Positions 1-7,555 of a stretch of DNA of 28,327 nt are shown piece after piece; within the stretch, counting starts at the first letter, position 1, and each line of letters opens with the position of its first letter. Source of the DNA: Pseudomonadota bacterium (GTDB lineage Bacteria; Pseudomonadota; Gammaproteobacteria; Pseudomonadales; Pseudomonadaceae); contig JAEYXX010000045.1 in the NCBI GenBank assembly GCA_023431055.1, forward strand, positions 1 through 28,327, in the 5' to 3' direction. Made by a program: the position numbers and the translations under genes. Under the pieces are notes generated by a model. That model did not search any database, was not told the origin of the DNA, and saw nothing but the letters and a program-made list of their open reading frames with translations.

Positions 1-191
1 GCTAACCGCCTGCCTTCACCCACACCTTCGCGCTCGGCGCACCGCAGCGCCTGTAGCGCTCCCTGCAACGCACGCGGCTCCAACTGCGGCGCTGCACGGT
101 GCAGGGCATTCAGGAGCTCACCAGCCACCGCGCCCTGTCCGGCCAGCAACAGAGCGGTAAGCAAAAACGCCATCAATGAACGCGTAAACAT
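1..191 (-). CDS. N-terminal fragment of a secreted protein, probably murein L,D-transpeptidase-like
   Basis: An open frame runs leftwards from an ATG at 191-189 off the window edge, so only the first 63 residues are visible. It starts with a basic residue and a hydrophobic stretch (MFTRSLMAFLLTALLLAG) ending in AVAG, a typical Sec signal peptide with cleavage near residue 23. The mature part begins with a helical, alanine-rich segment containing a single Cys (LRCAERE). From memory, this layout (export signal, then a short helical AAP.L....L..AL.AL.CA segment) is how the Pseudomonas YkuD_2-type 'murein L,D-transpeptidase catalytic domain family' proteins begin; the catalytic domain itself would lie outside the window. 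That family assignment is from pattern memory and is tentative; the signal peptide and open frame are seen directly. It is divergent from the NfeD-like gene at 357. Confidence 0.55.
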   Translation of the reverse strand, partial: MFTRSLMAFLLTALLLAGQGAVAGELLNALHRAAPQLEPRALQGALQALRCAEREGVGEGRRL

Positions 192-356
192 GCCCTGGCT
201 CCCACGGATGGCCTGGCATCTGCCCACCTTGCGAAGGGGTCGGCGGCAGAGCCCGGACGACTGTGCTTAGATTGATTGATCTGGCAATGGAGTCTATGCG
301 ATGCACACCGAAGCGCGATCAGCGAACAGTCTGAGTATGGGTAGCCGCGTCTTCCC

Positions 357-611
357 ATGATCACCTACCTGCAAAACTTGTCGTTCTGGGACTGGCTGGC
401 CCTGGCCACCCTGCTACTGATTCTCGAGGTGTTCGGCGCCGGAGGCTACCTGCTGTGGATAGGCCTGGTGGCGGTCGCTGTCGGCGCATTGACTTATCTG
501 TTCCCGGACCTGCCCTGGGTTTGGCAATTTCTGCTGTTCGGCGCACTGGCAATACTCTCGGCATTGCTCTGGAGGCGTCATCAGCAGCGGGGGCGCAAGC
601 TCAGCAACTGA
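357..611 (+). CDS. NfeD-like membrane protein, short form lacking the OB-fold domain
   Basis: The product is 84 residues and almost wholly membrane-embedded: a hydrophobic helix at about 13-30 (LALATLLLILEVFGAGG), another at about 31-48 and a third at about 55-73, followed by a basic tail (RRHQQRGRK). The N-terminal pattern with FWDWLAL, LILEVFGAGGYLLWIGL and WQFLLFG is that of NfeD/YbbK family proteins, which pair with SPFH/stomatin-type membrane scaffold proteins. Full-length members are about 140-150 residues and end in a soluble OB-fold beta-barrel; here the frame stops just after the membrane part, and only 88 bases remain before the next gene. No SPFH partner is in the window, and no strong ribosome binding site precedes the ATG. 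It may be a natural short form or a gene cut down by deletion or frameshift. Confidence 0.7.
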   Translation: MITYLQNLSFWDWLALATLLLILEVFGAGGYLLWIGLVAVAVGALTYLFPDLPWVWQFLLFGALAILSALLWRRHQQRGRKLSN

Positions 612-699
612 TCAGCCTGGCAACCGGCCATCGCCTGCAAGGAACCACCAACGGCTTGCGCGACTCCTAGAAGAGGAACCACCCCTAAGGAGTTTCATC

Positions 700-1029
700 A
701 TGCGTGTAACGAGCCGTGCCGCACTGGCGTTCAGTGCCTTTCTGATCGCCCAGACCGCAGCAGCCGATGGCCTGCTGCGCGACATTCTTTCCTCGGGCGC
801 AACTACCGCCTCGACCTACCTGACGTTCAAGGATCGCAAGCTGGTCGCAGCGGCCGAAGAGGACGCCAGCAGCTTCGTCGCCAGTAACGGCGAAATCCGC
901 GGCCCACATCTGGAAGCGGCAATGCAGCAACTGCGCAGCGCCAATCCGCAACTGCAGGAAGCCGACGACATGGCCCTGGCCAGCGCCATCCTCGCCACCT
1001 CGGCGGCGCCAGCGGAAAACGCACGCTGA
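700..1029 (+). CDS. DUF2388 family exported protein
   Basis: This 109-residue protein has an N-terminal signal peptide (MRVTSRAALAFSAFLIAQTAAA, cleavage near residue 22). The mature part matches the Pseudomonas DUF2388 pattern: a short Ser/Thr-rich segment (SSGATTASTYLTF), then K.RKLVAAAEEDASSFVASNGEIRGPHLEAA and a C-terminal acidic helix ending in MALASAILA. A good ribosome binding site (AAGGAG) sits 8-9 bases before the ATG. A strong hairpin terminator follows the stop. Members are small periplasmic proteins, often found in several paralogues per Pseudomonas genome; their function is not known and nothing here reveals it. The family call is from sequence pattern. Confidence 0.8.
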   Translation: MRVTSRAALAFSAFLIAQTAAADGLLRDILSSGATTASTYLTFKDRKLVAAAEEDASSFVASNGEIRGPHLEAAMQQLRSANPQLQEADDMALASAILATSAAPAENAR

Positions 1030-1044
1030 GCGCAAGCGCCATAA

Positions 1045-1077
1045 AAAATGCCCGTATCCAATGGATACGGGCATTTT
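1045..1077. terminator. Bidirectional rho-independent terminator between the DUF2388 gene and the porin gene
   Basis: A perfect 15-bp stem (AAAATGCCCGTATCC paired with its complement) with a 3-base loop lies 15 bases after the DUF2388 stop. It has a T-run on the plus strand and an A-run on the other side, so it can terminate transcription from both sides. The porin gene converges on it from the right, its stop lying 53 bases away. Confidence 0.85.
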
Positions 1078-1130
1078 CGTTCAGCCTTCGGGACGTCAGG
1101 CCTTAACAAGCCTCCCGAAAACCTCTCGCC

Positions 1131-2378
1131 TTACATCAGCGGCAGGGTGTAGCTGACGATCAGACGGTTTTCGTCGATATTGCGGTCGAAATTGTCGCGC
1201 ACCATCGCGTTACGCCAGCGCACGCTGAGGTTCTTCAGAGCACCTTCCTGGAAAGTGTAGGTCACGTCGATGTCGCGCTCCCATTCCTTGCCTTCGGAAA
1301 CACCCACACCGCGGTCGATGTTGTCACCGCTCAGGTAACGGGTCATGAATTTCAGGCCAGGCACACCGATAGCAGCGAAGTCAAAGTCGTAACGTGCTTG
1401 CCAGGACTTTTCGTCCTTGTTGCCGAAGTCGCGGATCTGCACGAAGTTGTGCAGGAACGGGTCGGCGCCATTGACATAAGCAAAGCCGGTGTCGCCGCTC
1501 ATCTTCTGGTAGGCCAGGCCGAAGGAGTGACCGCTGTGCGAGTAAGTCAACATGGCGCCGAGAGCCTTGTTGTCCACGTTGCTGCGGTTACCGTCGTCGG
1601 TAGAGCGAGCGTAGCGCAGGTCGCTCTTCAGGTTGCCACCACCCAAGGCGAAGCTGTGCACTAGGTTGAACGAGTGCTGCTTGTACAGCTCGTCCAGGTT
1701 GGAATAGTAGTAGCCAGCGCTTAGATCCTTGGTCAACTTGTAGGTGCCGCCAATGAAGTCGAACGAATCGCTGGTGGTGCCACCAGTTGTGGTGATGCCA
1801 CGACGACCACCGCTGGTGATGGCGATGTCTTCGTAATCGCCGGAATTGCGGTGATTGACCTCACGCACATGGGCGCCTTCGAGCATCAGACCATCAACTT
1901 CCTGGGAGACCACATGGGCGGCCTCGAACACTTGCGGCAGCAGGCGGCCGTCACTGGACGCCAGGGCTGCGTTCTTGAACTGCATCTGGCCGACGCGAAG
2001 CGTGCTGTTGGAAACCTTGGCTTTGGCTGCCACGGCCAGATCTGAGTAATTATCCTGCGAGCCTCCCGAACGATCCGGCACCAGCAGACCACTACCACCG
2101 CTACCACCACCCGAATCCAGCTTGAAACCGAACATGCCGATGGCATCGGCGCCAAACCCTACGGTGCCCTCGGTGAAGCCGGAGTTCATACGCAGAATGA
2201 AACCCTGCGCCCATTCGTCCTGCTTGGACTGACCGGCGCCTTCACGAAAGTCACGGTTGAAGTAGAAGTTACGCGCTTCCAGGCTGACTTTGGTGTCGCC
2301 GATCAGGTCGGCGGACGCCATTTGGCTCAGGCCCAGGGTGCTGGCGGCTACGGCCAGTGCCAGGGAGGTCTTTCTCAT
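1131..2378 (-). CDS. OprD-family outer-membrane porin
   Basis: The 415-residue product has a clear signal peptide (MRKTSLALAVAASTLGLSQMASA, cleavage before DLIGDTK, residue 24). The rest is a beta-barrel sequence of alternating hydrophobic and polar residues ending in a terminal strand (ENRLIVSYTLPLM). OprD-family signatures are visible: LEARNFYFNRDFR near the mature N-terminus, DEWAQGFILRMNSGFT, GFGADAIGMFGFKLDSG, a DGRLLPQ.FE segment and AIGVPGLKFMTRYLSGDNID in the C-terminal third. The family forms substrate-specific channels for amino acids, peptides and aromatic or organic acids; the substrate cannot be read from the sequence. The start at 2378 is chosen because it begins the signal peptide and is preceded by GGAGAG; the open frame extends 99 codons further upstream but that part looks non-coding. 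The upstream gap carries a candidate Fur-like site and a short leader ORF. Confidence 0.93.
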   Translation of the reverse strand: MRKTSLALAVAASTLGLSQMASADLIGDTKVSLEARNFYFNRDFREGAGQSKQDEWAQGFILRMNSGFTEGTVGFGADAIGMFGFKLDSGGGSGGSGLLVPDRSGGSQDNYSDLAVAAKAKVSNSTLRVGQMQFKNAALASSDGRLLPQVFEAAHVVSQEVDGLMLEGAHVREVNHRNSGDYEDIAITSGGRRGITTTGGTTSDSFDFIGGTYKLTKDLSAGYYYSNLDELYKQHSFNLVHSFALGGGNLKSDLRYARSTDDGNRSNVDNKALGAMLTYSHSGHSFGLAYQKMSGDTGFAYVNGADPFLHNFVQIRDFGNKDEKSWQARYDFDFAAIGVPGLKFMTRYLSGDNIDRGVGVSEGKEWERDIDVTYTFQEGALKNLSVRWRNAMVRDNFDRNIDENRLIVSYTLPLM

Positions 2379-2520
2379 TATGTTTCTCTCCAGTGTGTTT
2401 AAGGTGACGCATCGTCCGGCGCAGACTTCGGCACGAAGAGGCAGGCCGGCACGAATGGGGCATACGCACCCACAAGCCGGGACAGGGTATGAACCAGGCT
2501 CGAATGGGTACGTGAAAAAC

Positions 2521-2586
2521 TCAGGAAGAACAGAACAACGGCGAACGCAGCGCAGCGGCCGAAATAAGGCGGGCAGAGTGGTGCAT
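2521..2586 (-). CDS. Possible 21-residue leader peptide upstream of the porin
   Basis: On the minus strand an ATG at 2586-2584 is preceded, 7 bases away, by a strong ribosome binding site (GAGAGAGC) and an unstructured CAATAACAAC segment. The ORF encodes MHHSARLISAAALRSPLFCSS and stops at 2521. Its start resembles a signal peptide (basic residue, then LISAAAL) but is far too short to be an exported protein. It lies about 140 bases before the porin ATG on the same strand. It could be a regulatory leader peptide, a decayed remnant of an earlier signal sequence, or chance. No homologue is known to me. Confidence 0.3.
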   Translation of the reverse strand: MHHSARLISAAALRSPLFCSS

Positions 2587-2737
2587 AGTGAATGCTCTCT
2601 CGTCGTTGTTATTGTGCGCCGACATCCTGGCCGGCATCTGCCGGACCCCATGCAGATAACGCGCCAGTTTCTCACAGCAAGCCCACGAGGCTTCTAGAAC
2701 AATAGGTTACATTTTTCCTGCAGGGCAGTGACCATGC

Positions 2738-2756
2738 AATGACAATGAGAATAGGC
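2738..2756 (-). promoter_or_regulatory. Candidate Fur-like operator
   Basis: Read on the minus strand this segment gives successive ATTCTC, ATTGTC and ATTGCA hexamers, similar to the ATTATC units of the Fur box (GATAATGATAATCATTATC). The match is imperfect and it lies about 360 bases before the porin ATG, so the assignment is tentative. If real, it would make the porin iron-responsive. Confidence 0.3.
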
Positions 2757-2805
2757 AAATTTCCGCTTATGAGAACCCGTTCCCAGGCGGAAAGTCGCCA
2801 GAATC

Positions 2806-3789
2806 TCAGCCAAGGACGATCTGATTCTTGCCTTGGCGCTTGGCCACGTACATCGCTGCGTCGGCACGTGCGTAGAGCGCATCGAGGTTGGCATCAGTTG
2901 CCAGCAGACTGGTCAGGCCCTGACTGACGGTGATGCCGAAGCTGGTGCCCTCATGCCGAAAGCTGAGGCGTTGCACCTCGCGCTGCAGTCGTTCAGCCAC
3001 CTGCATGGCCACATCCTGCTCACAGCCTGGGAAAAGCGCCGCGAACTCCTCACCACCGATACGCCCGAACAGATCGCCGCGCCTCAAGGCATTGCTGCCG
3101 CATTGAGCCAGCCGACGCAGCACTTCGTCGCCAGTCTGATGCCCATACTGGTCGTTGATCTTCTTGAAATCATCAAGATCGAGCAGCAGGAAGGCCAGCG
3201 GGCTGCCGAACTTGCGCGCATGCTCGAACTCGCGGCGGGCACACTCGAAGAAGTGCCTACGGTTACTGCTCTGGGTCAGCACGTCGGTCGTGGCCAGACG
3301 ATGCAGCTCGCCCTCCAGCCGTTTCTTCTCGGTGATGTCTTCGGCAATACCGACGATCACCCGGCCCGGCTCCGCACCCGGTCTGGGGCTTACGAAGCAC
3401 TTGTCACTGAGCCAGCGCAGTTGGCCATCGGCGCGAATGATGCGGTACTCGCGCGACTCCACGGCGCCGGTTTCCAGCACCTTGGCCAGGCTTTCGGCGG
3501 CGTAATCGAGATCATCCGGATAGATGCTGTTGCGCCACTCACCATAATCAGCCAACAACAGCGCGGCAGAGCGTCCGAAGATGCGCTCATAGGCGGGACT
3601 GACGTAGATCATCCGCTGTTCGTTCCAGTCGAAGGCCCAGAGCACCGCGTTGACGCTACCCAGCAGGCTGCTGAACAGCTGCTCGCGCTCACCCAGGCGC
3701 TCCACTTCAGCCCGACTGTGCAGCAGAGCCAGGGTCAGTTCTTCCAACTCGGAAACAGCGTTGCCTTGATCGTCCATTACAGCGGCCAT
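2806..3789 (-). CDS. PAS-GGDEF diguanylate cyclase
   Basis: The 327-residue cytoplasmic protein starts with a short helical linker rich in Glu and Leu, then one PAS domain (about 35-160, ending in VGIAEDITEKKRLEGEL), then a GGDEF domain (about 165-327). The active-site motif is GGEEF at residues 245-249, and an RxxD inhibitory site (RRGD) sits five residues before it. Metal- and GTP-site residues (LLLDLDDFKKINDQYGH) are intact, so an active, product-inhibited cyclase making c-di-GMP is expected. The usual LTGLxNRR segment reads LTQSSNRR. No membrane helices are seen. The start at 3789 follows GAGGCGGG; a second ATG four codons later is also possible. The gene has its own candidate promoter after the desA terminator, so it is probably monocistronic. 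Confidence 0.9.
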   Translation of the reverse strand: MAAVMDDQGNAVSELEELTLALLHSRAEVERLGEREQLFSSLLGSVNAVLWAFDWNEQRMIYVSPAYERIFGRSAALLLADYGEWRNSIYPDDLDYAAESLAKVLETGAVESREYRIIRADGQLRWLSDKCFVSPRPGAEPGRVIVGIAEDITEKKRLEGELHRLATTDVLTQSSNRRHFFECARREFEHARKFGSPLAFLLLDLDDFKKINDQYGHQTGDEVLRRLAQCGSNALRRGDLFGRIGGEEFAALFPGCEQDVAMQVAERLQREVQRLSFRHEGTSFGITVSQGLTSLLATDANLDALYARADAAMYVAKRQGKNQIVLG

Positions 3790-3818
3790 CCCGCCTCGCC
3801 TCGCCTCGCATTGAATTG

Positions 3819-3848
3819 AGCATAGTGCGAGCCGTTGGACAAACACAA
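3819..3848 (-). promoter_or_regulatory. Candidate sigma-70 promoter for the PAS-GGDEF gene
   Basis: On the minus strand TTGTGT (3848-3843) and TATGCT (3824-3819) are separated by 18 bases, 30 bases before the chosen start at 3789. It lies directly after the desA terminator, which supports independent transcription. Found by eye only. Confidence 0.4.
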
Positions 3849-3872
3849 AGGCCCGCCAGTTCGGCGGGCCTT
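3848..3872 (-). terminator. Rho-independent terminator of desA
   Basis: A 10-bp GC-rich stem (AAGGCCCGCC with its complement, 5-base loop) follows the desA stop by about 20 bases. On the minus strand it is followed by a T-rich tail (TTTGTGTTT). Confidence 0.8.
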
Positions 3873-3891
3873 CGATGAGAGCGAACGGAGA

Positions 3892-5082
3892 TCAGGCTGT
3901 CGCGGCGGAGGGGCGTAGCGAGTAGGTCTTGAGCTGCTCGGCGAACTCCCGCAGGGACTGGATACCGCTGGCCTCGGCCTCATGCACCCACTGTTTCATG
4001 GCCTCGAGCATGTCGTGGCCATTACTGCTGGTCTTGACCCAGATCTGCTGCAGCGCAAGGCGCTTCTCGTAGATCACCTTGAGCGCCTGGCTCTGCGCCA
4101 GCATGTCGGCAATGCGTGCATGATGCTGCTCTTCCAGCAGGCTTGGCTCACGCGACAGCAGGCGCTTGGCACGGCTGAACAGGTGACGAACGGATTCGTC
4201 GGCCTTGGCCACTTCCTGCTTGACCAGTGGCGCAATCACCAACTTGCGGTACTGCGCCATGATCTGGAACCGGTTGTTGAGGATGGCCATGGCGGTGTCC
4301 ATGTCCAGATGCCCCTTGCCTTCGACACGATGGGCGATGGGCGCGACGCGCTGCACCTTGGCCAGGCCGAGGAAGCTGAACAGCTTGATCCAGGCCCAGC
4401 CCATGTCGAACTCCCACTTCCTCACCGACAGCTTGGCGCTGTTGGGATAGGTGTGGTGATTGTTGTGCAGTTCTTCACCACCGATGATGATGCCCCAGGG
4501 CACCAGGTTGGTGGCGGCGTCGCGGCATTCGAAGTTGCGATAGCCGACCGCATGGCCGAGGCCGTTGATCACACCGGCAGCCCAGAACGGAATCCACATC
4601 ATCTGGATCGCCCAGACGGTCATACCGAGCACGCCGAACAGGGCCAGGTCGATGATCGCCATCAAGGTCACGCCGCCGATCGGATAGCGGCTATAGACAT
4701 TGCGCTCGATCCAGTCATCCGGGCAGTTCTTGCCATAGATGCGCAGGGTTTCCTGGTTCTTCGCCTCTTCCTGATAGAGTTCGGCACCTTTGCGCAGCAC
4801 GGTGCCGAGACCTTTGATGACCGGGCTGTGCGGGTCATCGACGGTTTCGCACTTGGCGTGATGCTTACGGTGAATCGCGGTCCACTCGCGGGTGTTCTGG
4901 CCAGTGGTCAGCCACAGCCAGAAACGGAAGAAATGCTTGAGCGCCGGGTGCAGTTCCAGTGCCCGGTGCGCGGAATAGCGGTGCAGATAGACGGTGACGC
5001 TAACGATAGTGACGTGCGTCATCACCAAGGTCGCAGCCACCAGTTGCCAGACCGACAGGTCGAGTAAACCGTTGTACCACAT
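3892..5082 (-). CDS. desA: Delta-9 fatty acid desaturase, DesA type
   Basis: The 396-residue integral membrane di-iron enzyme carries the three histidine boxes of acyl-lipid/acyl-CoA desaturases: HRYSAH (H34, H39), HRKHH (71-75) and HNNHH (206-210). Hydrophobic segments lie at about 12-33, 45-60, 135-155 and 158-180. The family inserts a cis double bond at carbon 9 of acyl chains using O2 and an electron carrier, raising membrane fluidity. The sequence strongly resembles Pseudomonas DesA, which acts on phospholipid acyl chains. A long helical, basic C-terminal region (about 255-396) without membrane segments follows the catalytic part. In P. aeruginosa desA (PA0286) is divergent from the PAS-GGDEF-EAL gene PA0285, the same arrangement as here. 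The start is the first ATG of the conserved N-terminus, with a GAGG 12 bases upstream. A terminator follows the stop. Confidence 0.93.
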   Translation of the reverse strand: MWYNGLLDLSVWQLVAATLVMTHVTIVSVTVYLHRYSAHRALELHPALKHFFRFWLWLTTGQNTREWTAIHRKHHAKCETVDDPHSPVIKGLGTVLRKGAELYQEEAKNQETLRIYGKNCPDDWIERNVYSRYPIGGVTLMAIIDLALFGVLGMTVWAIQMMWIPFWAAGVINGLGHAVGYRNFECRDAATNLVPWGIIIGGEELHNNHHTYPNSAKLSVRKWEFDMGWAWIKLFSFLGLAKVQRVAPIAHRVEGKGHLDMDTAMAILNNRFQIMAQYRKLVIAPLVKQEVAKADESVRHLFSRAKRLLSREPSLLEEQHHARIADMLAQSQALKVIYEKRLALQQIWVKTSSNGHDMLEAMKQWVHEAEASGIQSLREFAEQLKTYSLRPSAATA

Positions 5083-5255
5083 AGGCGGTGTTGCCTCTTG
5101 ATAGGGAAACGCGGTTGTCCTACAAGGACGAACCAGATCACATTATCCCTGACCCATGCCAGAAAACCAGTTGGTCTTTTAGATAAGAATGTTTCAGACC
5201 CAGCCCATCTATACTGCCACTGCCCAACATTTCCAGGGAGCTTAGCCGCCCACTC
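5083..5255. promoter_or_regulatory. Divergent promoter region desA / signalling operon
   Basis: This 173-bp gap separates two divergently transcribed genes and must hold both promoters. A TATACT at 5210-5215 could be the -10 of the plus-strand operon and a GATAAT around 5142-5147 (minus strand) that of desA, but no good -35 partner is seen for either. No operator palindrome stood out. Confidence 0.4.
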
Positions 5256-7553
5256 ATGCGTATCGACACCGCCGCCTTGCGACTGACCCTGGGCTATCTG
5301 TTGCTGGCCTGCCTCTGGATACTGCTGAGCGACCAACTGCTGACCGCCCTCGGCCTGTCCGTGGCGCAACAGGAGCGCCTGCAATCTTTCAAGGGCCTGC
5401 TGTTCGTTGCGCTCACCAGCTCACTGCTTTATCTGGTGCTACACCGTCATGCGCAACAACATCGACTCGCACGCCTGGAGTTGGCCGGCAACGAGGAACG
5501 CCTGCGCCTGGCGCTGGATGCCACGCGCGACGGCTTGTGGGATTGGGACGAGAGCAGCCGCCGAGTGTTCTTCTCCGAGGGCTACGCCAGACTGCTAGGC
5601 CTTACCCCGCAAACCCTGGGTAGCACCCGCGAAGATTGGGCCGCACGCCTGCATCCGGATGACGTGGAGCGCGCGCTGCATGCGCTCAACGCCGACTTGA
5701 GCGAGCAGCCCTATGAAAACATCTACCGTCTGCGCCACGCCGACGGCAGCTATCGCTGGATTCATTCACGCGGCCGCCTGCTGCGTGACGAGGAAGGCCA
5801 ACCGCAGCGCTTCATCGGTATCGCCAGCGACATCACCCAGCAACGCGCCACCGACGATAGCCTGCGCCAGGCCGCTGCGGTGTTCGATGCGACTCAGGAA
5901 GGGGTACTGGTCACCGATGCAGAACAGCGCATCGTTCACGTCAACCCGGCCTTCAGTCGCATCACCGGCTACAGCAGCGAGGAAATCCTCGGCCAGCACC
6001 CCGGCCTGCTCAAGTCCGGCCGCCATGACGCCGCCTTCTATCAGAGCCTGTGGCAGGCACTGCAGAACCGGGGAGCCTGGAGTGGCGAGGTGTGGAACCG
6101 GCGCAAAAGTGGGGAGATTTACCCGCAGTGGCAGTGCATCCGAGTCATTCGCGATGAACAAGGGCGAGTCAGCCACTATGTGGCGGTGTTCTCCGACATC
6201 ACCGCACTCAAGCGCTCGCAACGCGAGCTGGACTACCTGGCCCACCACGACCCGCTGAGCAATCTGCCCAACCGCCTGTTGTTCACCGAGCGCGTCGCTC
6301 ATGCGCTGGAGCGCAGCAAGATCGAGGCGCTGCGCGGCGCAGTACTACTGATCGATCTGGACCACTTCAAACACATCAATGAAAGCCTCGGCCACAACGT
6401 CGGTGATCTGTTGCTCAAGGTGGTCGGCGAGCGTTTGCAGCAAGGTTTACCCACTGGCACCACCCTGGCCCGGCTAGGCGGCGACGAGTTCGGCCTACTC
6501 AGCGAAAACTGCGCTGACGCCGCCCAGGCAGCCGAACTGGCACAAAGCCTGCTGCGCAGCCTGGAAACATCCTTTCGTCTCGACGGCCACGAGCTCTACA
6601 TCGGCGCCAGCATCGGCATCAGCCTGTTCCCCGAAGATGCCGACAGTGTCGAGCAAATACTGCGCAATGCCGACTCGGCGCTGTTCAAAGCCAAGAGCAG
6701 CGGCCGCGAGGGCTATGCCTTCTACGTGCAGGAGCTTACCGACTACGCCCGGCAGCGCGTGGAGCTGGCCAGCAGCCTGCGTCATGCATTGGACAACAAC
6801 GAGCTGCGCGTGTACTACCAGCCGCTGCACGACCTGCGTGACGGTCGCCAGGTAGGTATGGAGGCGCTGGTGCGCTGGCAACATCCTCTGCGCGGGCTGA
6901 TTCCACCGGGCGAATTCATTCCGATCGCCGAAGACAACGGCATGATCGGCGTCATCGACACCTGGGTACTGGAACAGGCCTGCCGCCAGATGGTGCGCTG
7001 GAATGCCGAGGGCCACTCGATGGCTTTCGTGGCGGTGAACGTCTCCAGCCGTCTGTTCAGTCGCGGTGAACTCGACCAGAAAGTCGCCAGCGTGCTCGCC
7101 GAAACCGGCCTGCCGCCCGAGCAACTTGAGCTCGAGGTGACCGAGAGCGCGATCATGGAAGACCCCGACGCCGCGCTGAAACTGCTCACCAGTCTGCGCG
7201 CGCTGGGCGTGCGCCTGGCGATCGACGACTTCGGCACCGGTTACAGCTCGCTGGCGCGCCTCAAGCGCCTGCCGGTGGACAAGCTCAAGCTGGACCAGAG
7301 CTTCGTGCGCGGCCTGCCCGACGACCCCGAGGATGCGGCCATCGCCCGTGCCGTGATCGCACTGGGCAAGAGCCTGGGTCTCAAAGTGCTCGCCGAAGGC
7401 ATCGAACAACCCGCCCAGGCCGATTTCCTCCGTGAGCTAGGCTGCAATTATGGCCAGGGCTACCACTTCGGCCGCCCGCAACCGGTGCCTGCCAAGCCCG
7501 TGGAAACCACACTCACCGAAGCGAAGAGTAGCCAGTCCAGCCCCAGGAGCTGA
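5256..7553 (+). CDS. Membrane PAS-PAS-GGDEF-EAL c-di-GMP protein (PA0285-like)
   Basis: The 765-residue protein starts with two membrane helices (about 8-30 and 46-64) joined by a very short periplasmic loop. Two PAS domains follow (about 78-195 and 203-320), then GGDEF (motif at 408-412) and EAL (motif EAL at 536-538, read as MEALVRW). EAL catalytic features are intact: the Asn in FVAVNVSS, the Glu in LELEVTES, DDFGTGYSSL, the Lys in KLKLDQSF, the Glu in LAEGIE and the Gln-Gly of QGYHFGRP, so it should hydrolyse c-di-GMP. The GGDEF domain keeps its signature but has no RxxD inhibitory site (PTGT precedes instead), so it may be a cyclase or a GTP-sensing module. Size, domains and position beside desA match P. 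aeruginosa PA0285 (pipA). It is the first gene of the seven-gene operon; the next gene starts 2 bases after its stop. Confidence 0.93.
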   Translation: MRIDTAALRLTLGYLLLACLWILLSDQLLTALGLSVAQQERLQSFKGLLFVALTSSLLYLVLHRHAQQHRLARLELAGNEERLRLALDATRDGLWDWDESSRRVFFSEGYARLLGLTPQTLGSTREDWAARLHPDDVERALHALNADLSEQPYENIYRLRHADGSYRWIHSRGRLLRDEEGQPQRFIGIASDITQQRATDDSLRQAAAVFDATQEGVLVTDAEQRIVHVNPAFSRITGYSSEEILGQHPGLLKSGRHDAAFYQSLWQALQNRGAWSGEVWNRRKSGEIYPQWQCIRVIRDEQGRVSHYVAVFSDITALKRSQRELDYLAHHDPLSNLPNRLLFTERVAHALERSKIEALRGAVLLIDLDHFKHINESLGHNVGDLLLKVVGERLQQGLPTGTTLARLGGDEFGLLSENCADAAQAAELAQSLLRSLETSFRLDGHELYIGASIGISLFPEDADSVEQILRNADSALFKAKSSGREGYAFYVQELTDYARQRVELASSLRHALDNNELRVYYQPLHDLRDGRQVGMEALVRWQHPLRGLIPPGEFIPIAEDNGMIGVIDTWVLEQACRQMVRWNAEGHSMAFVAVNVSSRLFSRGELDQKVASVLAETGLPPEQLELEVTESAIMEDPDAALKLLTSLRALGVRLAIDDFGTGYSSLARLKRLPVDKLKLDQSFVRGLPDDPEDAAIARAVIALGKSLGLKVLAEGIEQPAQADFLRELGCNYGQGYHFGRPQPVPAKPVETTLTEAKSSQSSPRS

Positions 7554-7555
7554 GC

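Larger units (their letters stand above)
2379..2805 (-). promoter_or_regulatory. 427-bp upstream region of the porin gene
   Basis: No gene-sized ORF with coding character is seen here on either strand. It lies between the end of the PAS-GGDEF gene and the porin start and must contain the porin promoter with a long leader. Two sub-features stand out, a Fur-like hexamer array near 2738-2756 and a 21-codon ORF at 2521-2586 with its own ribosome binding site; both are listed separately. No convincing -35/-10 pair was picked out. Confidence 0.45.

Noticed and set aside
2379..2675. A 99-codon upstream extension of the porin frame
   Set aside because: It would bury the signal peptide in the middle of the protein, and GGAGAG precedes the internal ATG at 2378.
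2833..5067. Long plus-strand frames across the PAS-GGDEF and desA genes
   Set aside because: Both lie opposite genes with intact catalytic motifs on the minus strand and encode His/Gln-rich sequence without recognisable domains.
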